A stretch of DNA of 42,280 nucleotides, from assembly GCA_022775105.1 (NCBI GenBank), contig JALFIX010000082.1, positions 1 through 42,280 on the forward strand, given 5' to 3'. Both the position numbers and the translations under genes were made by a program. The notes beneath the pieces are model-generated. The model ran no database searches, was not told where the DNA came from, and saw nothing but the letters and a program-made list of their open reading frames with translations. Source of the stretch: Prevotella sp. GTDB taxonomy: Bacteria > Bacteroidota > Bacteroidia > Bacteroidales > Bacteroidaceae. This document shows positions 24,905 to 30,768 of this stretch, in pieces. Numbering within the stretch: position 1 is the first letter of the stretch; every line of letters begins with the position of its first letter.

Positions 24905-25594
24905 TTACCCCAAGTCACCGTCTTCGATGACCTCGTCACCGTTGTCGATGACCTCGTCGTCACCGCCGCCGCTGCCGCCGTTCTCGTCACCGCCGATTAC
25001 TGGTGGCAGTTCCTCGTCGGTGGTGTTGTCGCTGCCCGAGCCAGTGCCGGTGTTGTCGCTGCCCGAGCCATTGTCGGTGGTGACATCCTCGATAATGAGC
25101 CCCTTGACGATGCGTTTGAACTCAACCGACTGCTGGAAACGGGTGTCCCACTTCTTCGGCATGTCGATTACGATGCAAGCCGTGAGGTCGCTCGTTGCGA
25201 GGTCGCTTGCCACAAGTTCGCGGTTGACGTCAATCTTGTCGGCAGCGGCGGTGTTGCCGACAGCCATGTAGTCGGCCTTGCGCTGGGTGAGCTTCGCCTT
25301 GAGCTGGCTCTGGGTGATTGAACCCTTCACGGTGGGTCGGAAGGTGAGACCGTCGGGCGATGCCACGATTTTGGCGTTGAGCCCGAGGATAAGCGGGATA
25401 TTCTTCTCCAACTGCTTCATCACTGCCGACACGTCGGCGGCGGTCACCGTTGAACCCTGAGCGAGATAGTCGCAGAAGGTGTCATAGTCGAGCGTCTGCT
25501 GGTTGACGATACGCGGGGTGACAATCTTCTCCCCGATGAGCTTGTTCTCCGAAAGAACCATCTGAACGTTGAGTGCCATAGGCTTCATGCCCAT
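24905..25594 (-). CDS. HU-HIG-like DNA-binding protein with acidic C-terminal tail
   Basis: With the start at 25594 (MGMKPMALNVQMVLSENK; 25588 is an alternative) the protein has 229 residues. Residues about 5-105 resemble the HU-like (HU-HIG) domain: a helical part with DYDTFCDYLAQGSTVTAADV and VMKQLEKNIPLILGLNAKIV, then a beta part DGLTFRPTVKGSITQSQL. Residues from about 175 form a low-complexity acidic tail of G, S, D, E and N, ending GDLG, reminiscent of the tails of SSB proteins. A TAACTTTG box at 25735-25742 implies a leader of about 134 nt. DNA binding is inferred from the fold only. Confidence 0.7.
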   Translation of the reverse strand: MGMKPMALNVQMVLSENKLIGEKIVTPRIVNQQTLDYDTFCDYLAQGSTVTAADVSAVMKQLEKNIPLILGLNAKIVASPDGLTFRPTVKGSITQSQLKAKLTQRKADYMAVGNTAAADKIDVNRELVASDLATSDLTACIVIDMPKKWDTRFQQSVEFKRIVKGLIIEDVTTDNGSGSDNTGTGSGSDNTTDEELPPVIGGDENGGSGGGDDEVIDNGDEVIEDGDLG

Positions 25595-25734
25595 TGCCGG
25601 TATGGGACTTGGTGTTTCGCCTGACTGTTGGCCCCTTGCCTTGTGGGAGTGTTTCCCTCCGTAGGCATTTCGCAGCAGGCGCCGGCCTTGTGGTTTAACA
25701 AAGGTTTTGGGGCCATCGTTTTTCTTTCTCGGTG

Positions 25735-25742
25735 CAAAGTTA
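25735..25742 (-). promoter_or_regulatory. -7 box before the HU-like gene (TAACTTTG)
   Basis: The complement reads TAACTTTG. It lies inside the longer open frame that reaches 25828, which argues that the coding region starts later, at 25594. No clear -33 element was found. Confidence 0.55.
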
Positions 25743-25799
25743 CGAATAATTTCGCCTCGCGCTCCACTTTTCCGTCGCCCCGTAGTCCGTTTTCCGTCA

Positions 25800-26190
25800 G
25801 TTTGTGATGTCTCCCGCCCCATCCTCATTTGAGCCGGCTCGCGAGGGGCTTTGAAGAGGATTATTCTGCCCTTTCTGTCCGCTCAATCATCCGTTTGAGC
25901 CGACTGCCGTGAGACATCGGGCGGCCGTACTACCTTTTTTTTTAGAAGCGTCACCCGACTTGAAGCGTCACCCGTCACCTTAAAAAAAAGATTTTTTCAC
26001 GTCCTCCGTCCCCTTTTATTAATCAATATATAATAAGGTACGCAAGAAAAGAAGAGAAGAAAAGCAGAGAAGACAATCCTCTTCTAAGCCCTCCTTCAAA
26101 AAAAAAGAAAAAGCGCATGTCATGTCGGGGTATTCTCCCGTCGCCGCAAAAAAAAATGCCGTCAGCAAGGTGACGGGTGACGCTTGGATC
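25800..26190. other. Gene-free stretch with direct and inverted repeats
   Basis: No gene is seen. TTTGAGCCGGCT (25831) and TTTGAGCCGACT (25895) form a direct pair. AAGCGTCACCCGTCACCTT (25963-25981) is repeated exactly in inverted orientation as AAGGTGACGGGTGACGCTT (26167-26185). The bases in between are A-rich with no extended reading frame of coding quality. Confidence 0.7.
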
Positions 26191-26241
26191 ACAGGGACAG
26201 GCACCTTGATTCACCCCATAGCGGGTCAATGCGCCTATCCC
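26191..26241. repeat. Palindromic repeat left of the Rpn gene
   Basis: The unit contains CCCATAGCGGGTCAATG and folds into an imperfect hairpin (GGGACAGGC with GCCTATCCC). The same unit is found after the Rpn gene at 27282-27331. Confidence 0.8.
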
Positions 26242-26304
26242 ACTCCATGATTTGCCGGATTATCACAAACAATATCCTTGATATATAAAAAATTCCGTCG
26301 TTTT

Positions 26305-26336
26305 CTTGCAGATTTCAAAAAAACTTCGTATTTTTG
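26305..26336 (+). promoter_or_regulatory. Promoter of the Rpn-type gene
   Basis: CTTG at 26305-26308, a 20-nt spacer and TATTTTTG at 26329-26336. Transcription would start near 26343, leaving a leader of only a few nt before ATG 26347, or about 16 nt before ATG 26359. Confidence 0.65.
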
Positions 26337-26346
26337 CAGCAAAATA

Positions 26347-27264
26347 ATGGAATACAATATGGCAACAATAGAAGAAAGATACATCAGCCTGCTGACCGAC
26401 TTCGGTTTCAAGCGCATATTCGGCACAGCTCCCAACAAGGACTTGCTGATCAACTTCCTCAATAGCCTGTTTGACGGTAAACAGGTTATCAAGGACGTGA
26501 AGTATCTCAACACGGAGCATTTCGGCGACAACGCGTCGTCACGCAAGGCAATTTTCGACGTGTATTGCGAGGGCGAGAACGACGAGAAGTTCATCGTCGA
26601 GATGCAAAATGCCTATCAGGACTTCTTCAAGGACCGCTCCCTGTTTTATTCCACATTCCCCATTCGCGAACAAGCCAAGAAAGGTGCCGACTGGGATTTT
26701 AAGCTTTCACGCGTATATACTGTGGCTCTTTTGAACTTTGACATGAAGGAGAAAGCCTTCGACAAGAAGGATATAACCCACACCGTGAAGCTCTGCGACA
26801 TCAAGACCAACAAGGTGTTCTATAAGAAGCTCGACTTCATATATGTAGAGATTGCCAAGTTCAAGAAGAAGGAGGACGAGTTGGAGACGCTTTATGACAA
26901 ATGGCTCTACGTATTGAAGAACCTATATAAGTTGGAGAGCCGCCCCAAGGCTTTGCGCGACAAAGTGTTCGACCGCCTGTTCAAGGAGGCTGAGATAGCC
27001 ACATTCACCCCCGAGGAGCTGCGTGAGTACGAGGATAGCCTCAAGGCCTACCGCGACATCAAGAACTCTATTGACTCGGCGCGTAGGGAAGGACGTGCAG
27101 AAGGACGTGCAGAAGGACGTGCAGAAGGACGTGCAGAAGGGCGTGCAGAAGGGCTTGCAGAGGGGAAAAAGGATATTGCACGAAAAATGAAGTCCAGAGG
27201 ATTCTCAGCAACTGACATATCTGAGATGACAGGATTGACGGAAGAAGAAATCAGGACTTTGTAA
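26347..27264 (+). CDS. Rpn family PD-(D/E)XK nuclease/putative transposase
   Basis: The protein has 305 residues from ATG 26347 (MEYNMATIEERYISLL), or 301 from 26359. The nuclease core is visible: LTDFGFKRIFGTAPNKDLLINFLNSL, then Asp in IFDVYC and the E-x-Q pair in FIVEMQNAYQ. The family includes RpnA-type recombination-promoting nucleases. Toward the C-terminus GRAE is repeated six times, encoded by a 12-bp tandem repeat (about 27089-27160), followed by an HTH-like end KMKSRGFSATDISEMTGLTEEEIRTL. Palindromic repeats lie on both sides at 26191 and 27282. Actual transposition by such proteins is not established. Confidence 0.88.
   Translation: MEYNMATIEERYISLLTDFGFKRIFGTAPNKDLLINFLNSLFDGKQVIKDVKYLNTEHFGDNASSRKAIFDVYCEGENDEKFIVEMQNAYQDFFKDRSLFYSTFPIREQAKKGADWDFKLSRVYTVALLNFDMKEKAFDKKDITHTVKLCDIKTNKVFYKKLDFIYVEIAKFKKKEDELETLYDKWLYVLKNLYKLESRPKALRDKVFDRLFKEAEIATFTPEELREYEDSLKAYRDIKNSIDSARREGRAEGRAEGRAEGRAEGRAEGLAEGKKDIARKMKSRGFSATDISEMTGLTEEEIRTL
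27089..27160 (+). repeat. 12-bp tandem repeat inside the Rpn gene
   Basis: Five to six copies of a 12-bp unit of the type GAAGGACGTGCA encode (EGRA)n without breaking the frame. Copy-number changes would lengthen or shorten a linker between nuclease and C-terminal HTH-like segment. Confidence 0.9.
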
Positions 27265-27281
27265 CTATTGTTTTATTGAAC

Positions 27282-27331
27282 ACAGGGAAAGGTACGTTGA
27301 CACCCATAGCGGGTCAATGCACCTTTCCCTG
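27282..27331. repeat. Palindromic repeat right of the Rpn gene
   Basis: CAGGGAAAGGT and ACCTTTCCCTG pair perfectly over 11 bp, and the inner part extends the stem (ACGTTGAC with GTCAATGC). The middle CCCATAGCGGGTCAATG is identical to that at 26191-26241. It lies 17 nt after the stop codon and may also end the transcript. Confidence 0.85.
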
Positions 27332-27411
27332 CAATTCTCTGATGATTACTTAATGCAGTTTAGAAAATATAATTACCACTTCTGAAAGTTAAGTAAAGAA
27401 TATGCTTTCCC

Positions 27412-27457
27412 GGCAGGCCGCGGGCAGGACGCCCACGCTCCCAGAGGCTCCGCATCC
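27412..27457. repeat. GC-rich dispersed repeat, inverted relative to 24777
   Basis: GGCAGGCCGCGGGCAGGACG, CCCACGCTCCC and AGAGGCTCCGCATCC match the complement of 24777-24822 with few changes. The bases after it (CTAACCGTTGAGGTCGAAAA) resemble those after 24463, so the module is larger than 46 bp. Confidence 0.8.
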
Positions 27458-27494
27458 CTAACCGTTGAGGTCGAAAAATTTTTCTGAAAAAATA

Positions 27495-27526
27495 TTTGGA
27501 GGATAAGATTATTCTTCGTACCTTTG
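27495..27526 (+). promoter_or_regulatory. Promoter with long leader before the orphan gene
   Basis: TTTG at 27495-27498, a 20-nt spacer and TACCTTTG at 27519-27526 fully match the consensus. The first large gene starts only at 27741, giving a leader of about 205 nt. Confidence 0.85.
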
Positions 27527-27607
27527 CATCGTTATTATTAAATCACATGCCTATCGAAACATAAAAGACAAACACAACCTGAAGGAAAGTCCATTCACGG
27601 ACATGAA

Positions 27608-27718
27608 ATGAACGTGGAACCCGGATCTCGCGTGGCTCTATATCAGGATATGCCACGGCACCTCGACGAGGAAAGCCTGAGACACCGCCGGACATGGCAG
27701 ATGACAAACGGAGTATAA
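27608..27718 (+). CDS. Possible 36-residue upstream peptide
   Basis: A short frame beginning MNVEPGSRVALYQDMPRHLD and ending TWQMTNGV lies within the leader of the orphan gene. A hairpin-capable stretch (CGTGGCTC with ATGCCACG) overlaps its beginning. I do not recognise the peptide. Its codons are GC-rich compared with the A/T-rich gene downstream. It may be a regulatory upstream frame, a remnant of a repeat, or chance. Confidence 0.3.
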   Translation: MNVEPGSRVALYQDMPRHLDEESLRHRRTWQMTNGV

Positions 27719-27740
27719 ATCTATAATTCACGATACTGAT

Positions 27741-28538
27741 ATGAACAACATGAATAAAGATAATAAAATAGATAATTCTTTAGCCAAAGAAATCAAGTCT
27801 ATAAAGTTTGAAATGAGCATTAAAATGCTTTTGGAACAATTATCACATATAGGTGATAAAACGAGAAAAACCAGTAAGGGACTAATGAGGGCCTTAAGTC
27901 GTATAGCATATTTCCCCGCACTCTTGTTTAGGGGATTGCATATTTTTGACTATGATTACAAAAAAATCGAAAGGGAATATGAAAAGAGGACGCGAAGTTT
28001 TCTCGTATCGACGGATATAGGAGACAAAAGCGAAAATCCACTGTTCAATCCTGAAGGCATTATTCATAAGTCAATCGACAAAATCCTGCATATCGGGAAA
28101 AAGGATAATGACAAACCCAAGCGGGGCAGACCGACAATAACACAGCTATGCGAGAAAATCTCAGACAGCAATGTGGTAAAGATGGCTAAGAAATGCTACT
28201 TGAACATATATCGAAAGGCATTGAAATTTGCGCAAAACATAACTCAGTATCTGGTATGCTTCCTGTACAGCCTGTTTGGCATCCCCGACAACGACACTGA
28301 GACGGTTTACGGCAAGGTGAGCCATTTCCGCCGGATAATGTCGGGCATTAAGGGACTGAAGATTCCGTCGGTGAGGAGATTGCAACAAATGCTGAAATGG
28401 TTTATGGAATGGAAGGCGGCCGTGATAAAGACCGCCAAGGAGATGAAAGAAGAGATAACACACAGGGCATGGGAGAAGCTTGTCGAGAAAATCAAGCGAC
28501 AGTTTGAAATTCTTATTCCTCAATATGCCATGTGCTGA
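27741..28538 (+). CDS. Unrecognised basic protein of 265 residues
   Basis: I do not recognise this protein. It starts MNNMNKDNKIDNSLAKEIKS, is rich in Lys and Ile, and carries an AT-hook-like KPKRGRPTITQL in the middle. A hydrophobic stretch, ITQYLVCFLYSLFGIPD, may be a membrane or packing helix. The second half is mostly helical and ends LIPQYAMC. Base composition is more A/T-rich than neighbouring genes in the first half, which suggests a different origin. A full promoter with a 205-nt leader lies upstream and a strong terminator downstream, so it is a free-standing transcription unit in the accessory region. Confidence 0.7.
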   Translation: MNNMNKDNKIDNSLAKEIKSIKFEMSIKMLLEQLSHIGDKTRKTSKGLMRALSRIAYFPALLFRGLHIFDYDYKKIEREYEKRTRSFLVSTDIGDKSENPLFNPEGIIHKSIDKILHIGKKDNDKPKRGRPTITQLCEKISDSNVVKMAKKCYLNIYRKALKFAQNITQYLVCFLYSLFGIPDNDTETVYGKVSHFRRIMSGIKGLKIPSVRRLQQMLKWFMEWKAAVIKTAKEMKEEITHRAWEKLVEKIKRQFEILIPQYAMC

Positions 28539-28555
28539 AATACCCTGCGAAATTA

Positions 28556-28600
28556 ACGGGGCGATGTCCAAGGAGATTGGATGTCGCCCCGTTTTTTTTT
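28556..28600 (+). terminator. Rho-independent terminator after the orphan gene
   Basis: ACGGGGCGA pairs with TCGCCCCGT, and the stem continues with TCC/GGA after a mismatch; nine T residues follow. It is the clearest terminator of the window. Confidence 0.93.
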
Positions 28601-28729
28601 GTGCCATATCGTTAATGCCGATTGCAAGTTCTTGCCATTACCAGGACTAAAATTCCATTGCTAACCTATTGAAAGACACTTGTTTGTTTATACGAAATTA
28701 AACGAAGCGAAAATATCCTGGATTATACC

Positions 28730-28819
28730 TAATTTTGCACCCGAAAAGAATTCAAGGACTCCGGAGTTTCCTGACTTTTCGCAAAAGTATCTCCCGACGG
28801 CATTGCGCCGGGGAGATGG
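28730..28819 (+). promoter_or_regulatory. -7 box and leader hairpin before the accessory gene run
   Basis: TAATTTTG at 28730-28737 fits the -7 consensus, though no -33 TTTG is found at the right distance. The leader contains an imperfect hairpin at about 28790-28819 (ATCTCCCGACGGC with GCGCCGGGGAGAT), 30 nt before the start codon at 28850. Confidence 0.5.
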
Positions 28820-28849
28820 AAAGTTGAACTTAAAAAAAATCATGCGAAA

Positions 28850-29473
28850 ATGAACAAGGAAACATTATTTGAAAAAGAGATTACCTTGGGGTATCTCACG
28901 GCAATGATTGCAAAGTCGATGTATCTGTTGTCGGCAAGTGATAAAATGGAATTTGCCATGATATTCATCTCCTCGGCCAAGGGGGACATGGATGAAGCAG
29001 AACAAGAGGCGAGGGAGAAGGGCGAGACGATGCAGGCGAATCTGCCCGACCCCAACATCAAAGTCACCCCGTCGATGATGAGGCGCGCCATCGGGAAGGC
29101 CCTCGCATTGGAAACGGCAGACGGGCGGGGGCGCACGAGACGTGTGTTCTCAACCAAGAAAAAGTGGCTCGCAGTGTATCGTGTGATGCAATACTTCGGG
29201 ATTGTGGATGGGTATATCCAGTATCAGAGGGCTGTGAATTACATTATGAACAAGGTTTATCCAAAGGGTGTGCCCATGCCCGAGGCGATGATGAAGATCA
29301 TGCCTAATACCAACGCATTGAGCGTTGCGGGCGGCGAAAGCGGATTAAACAAGCCGCTGGAGGAATGGCTCAGCAGCAAGTACGACTATCGGCTGGGCGA
29401 CTATCTCCCGATAGCCCGCTGCATGGTGGAATCCATATCGGAGGAAATGCTCGATTATCCACCGAAAGCATAA
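28850..29473 (+). CDS. Uncharacterised protein, first gene of the accessory run
   Basis: I do not recognise this 207-residue protein. It starts MNKETLFEKEITLGYLTAMI and appears mostly helical, with an acidic segment (DMDEAEQEAREKGE) and a basic one (GRGRTRRVFSTKKKW). The middle part, STKKKWLAVYRVMQYFGIVD, could belong to a helix-turn-helix or packing domain; this is a guess. It is followed in the same direction by DUF5675 and replication-type genes. A perfect 10-bp palindrome and a separate -7 box lie between it and the next gene, so it may be regulated apart. Confidence 0.75.
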   Translation: MNKETLFEKEITLGYLTAMIAKSMYLLSASDKMEFAMIFISSAKGDMDEAEQEAREKGETMQANLPDPNIKVTPSMMRRAIGKALALETADGRGRTRRVFSTKKKWLAVYRVMQYFGIVDGYIQYQRAVNYIMNKVYPKGVPMPEAMMKIMPNTNALSVAGGESGLNKPLEEWLSSKYDYRLGDYLPIARCMVESISEEMLDYPPKA

Positions 29474-29497
29474 TTATGCGAATGGTGGAAAGAAAAC

Positions 29498-29527
29498 GAA
29501 TTGGCGGACGCAGAGTGCCGCCAATTC
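29498..29527. promoter_or_regulatory. Perfect palindrome upstream of the DUF5675 promoter
   Basis: GAATTGGCGG and CCGCCAATTC form a perfect 10-bp inverted repeat with a 10-nt spacer. It ends about where the -33 element of the promoter with the box at 29552-29559 would lie, so an operator is possible. No U-run follows, which speaks against a terminator. Confidence 0.5.
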
Positions 29528-29551
29528 CATCGCGAGGGGGATGTAAAGTAG

Positions 29552-29559
29552 TAATTTTG
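29552..29559 (+). promoter_or_regulatory. -7 box before the DUF5675 gene (TAATTTTG)
   Basis: TAATTTTG followed by CAGC fits the -7 element; no TTTG is present 20 nt upstream, where the palindrome ends. The ATG at 29594 lies about 28 nt after the expected start of transcription. Confidence 0.55.
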
Positions 29560-29593
29560 CAGCGAAAATCATTTTTTTAAATCAAAAAGAATC

Positions 29594-30013
29594 ATGATGA
29601 GACTGACATTAGAAAGAACTACAAGACGGAGGGGCTACACCGAGGGTGTGCTCACCGACGAGAAGGGCAATCGCCTGGCCGACACGCTCGAACCGCAATG
29701 GCGGGCTCTGGCGAGGGGCGAGAAAAAGGTAGCGGGGAAGACGGCCATCCCCGAGGGAACTTATGACGTGGTGGTGACAATGAGTCCGCGGTTCGGAATG
29801 AATCTGCCGCTATTGCTGGATGTGCCGGGGTTTGAGGGCATCAGGATTCATGCGGGCAACAATGCCGAGTATGACTCCAGAGGGTGCATACTGGTGGGCG
29901 AGCGCAACGCCCCGGGGATGATCATCAACAGCCGCGTAACTCTCAGGCGAATCATCGACATGATGATGAGGGAAAGAAAAATATGTATAACCATAAAACT
30001 AAAGGAACAATGA
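29594..30013 (+). CDS. DUF5675 family protein with His/Cys motif
   Basis: The 139-residue protein starts MMRLTLERTTRRRGYTEGVL and has the DUF5675 pattern: a beta-rich N-terminus, GKTAIPEGTYDVVVTMSPRF, then IRIHAGNNAEYDSRGCILVG with His86 and Cys98. The His...SRGC arrangement resembles L,D-transpeptidases, so an action on peptidoglycan peptides has been suspected for the family; no activity is known to me. Its place in the run may correspond to the amidase found in related gene clusters. The stop codon overlaps the next start (ATGA), which indicates translational coupling. Confidence 0.85.
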   Translation: MMRLTLERTTRRRGYTEGVLTDEKGNRLADTLEPQWRALARGEKKVAGKTAIPEGTYDVVVTMSPRFGMNLPLLLDVPGFEGIRIHAGNNAEYDSRGCILVGERNAPGMIINSRVTLRRIIDMMMRERKICITIKLKEQ

Positions 30014-30333
30014 AGAAGACATTTAAGGGCGTGACCGTCACGATGATGACGAACGACGAGAACGAGAGCGAGGGAAGAAGGGTGATGAACGGGGCGTTGA
30101 GCATGTCGGACGACGCCAAGGAGGCGAAGTTCGTGGAGTCGGCCCCGAGGCCGCGGAGGCAGCGGGCAACGAAGATTGTGGACGGGCAGCTGCTATCGCT
30201 CACGCAGAACGACCGCGGACAGATGAGGATGCACACCAAGGCCGTTGACCCGAGGGACTATCCCAACTATGCCTTCGCACTGTATTGCGAGGCTACGGAG
30301 GCGATGAACAAGATCTTGGGAAATGAAGAATGA
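30010..30333 (+). CDS. Small uncharacterised protein of 107 residues
   Basis: I do not recognise this protein. The start ATG at 30010 overlaps the DUF5675 stop codon by 4 nt. The sequence MKKTFKGVTVTMMTNDENES is followed by a basic patch (RPRRQRATKIVDGQ) and a helical end (YPNYAFALYCEATEAMNKIL). The last residues GNEE and the stop come from a heptamer array. Coupling to the DUF5675 gene suggests a shared process. Confidence 0.75.
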   Translation: MKKTFKGVTVTMMTNDENESEGRRVMNGALSMSDDAKEAKFVESAPRPRRQRATKIVDGQLLSLTQNDRGQMRMHTKAVDPRDYPNYAFALYCEATEAMNKILGNEE

Positions 30334-30440
30334 AGAATGAAGAATGAAGAATGAAGAGTGAAGAATGAAGAATGAAGAATGGCTGCGCGATAACACCCGA
30401 GGTAAGACCCTACATCGGCGGACACTCGAAGATTTTACTT
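30322..30440 (+). repeat. Post-stop heptamer array within the accessory run
   Basis: Eight 7-bp units (GAAGAAT, one GAAGAGT) begin in the last codons of the 107-residue protein and supply its stop. They lead into GGCTGCGCGATAACACCCGA and GGTAAGACCCTAC, which resemble sequences after ruvB (15767) and between ybeY and the SPFH gene (19454). Confidence 0.9.
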
Positions 30441-30474
30441 CAGAAACTTGAATTAATTAAAAATTAAATAGAAT

Positions 30475-30768
30475 ATGAAAACATTATTTAAAGTGATTGC
30501 ACAGACCGAGCCTGTGAATGTGCAGAAACAAGATGGCTCGACTATCCAGAAGTCAACGGCGGTGCTGCAGCTCGCCGGAGGCAAGTATGAAGACTCATTC
30601 AGTGCCACAATGCTCGGCACTGTCGCCAGCCGGCGCTTTGTGCCAGGCGACATCGTGTGGGCGGCACTGAGATTCCAGGCACGCGAATATCATCCCCAGC
30701 AGGGCGGCACCACCTATCTGCAGGACATCACTGTGCAGGAAATAATAAAGATGGGAGGTGCGGAATGA
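30475..30768 (+). CDS. Small OB-fold-like protein (possibly DUF3127/SSB-like)
   Basis: The 97-residue protein starts MKTLFKVIAQTEPVNVQKQD. Alternating beta segments (STAVLQLAGGKYEDSFSATML, then VPGDIVWAALRFQAREYHPQ, then TTYLQDITVQEI) have the layout of a short OB fold and resemble the SSB-like DUF3127 proteins that accompany phage and plasmid replication genes in Bacteroidetes. The assignment is by pattern only. Its stop overlaps the start of the P-loop protein gene (ATGA), so the two are translationally coupled, which suits a role next to a helicase/primase. Confidence 0.6.
   Translation: MKTLFKVIAQTEPVNVQKQDGSTIQKSTAVLQLAGGKYEDSFSATMLGTVASRRFVPGDIVWAALRFQAREYHPQQGGTTYLQDITVQEIIKMGGAE

Noticed and set aside
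27741..28538. The orphan protein as an IS transposase
   Set aside because: No DDE, HUH or serine/tyrosine recombinase motif is visible, and no terminal inverted repeats bound the gene alone.
30322..30380. The heptamer array as a CRISPR array
   Set aside because: Units are contiguous 7-mers without spacers, and no cas genes are present.
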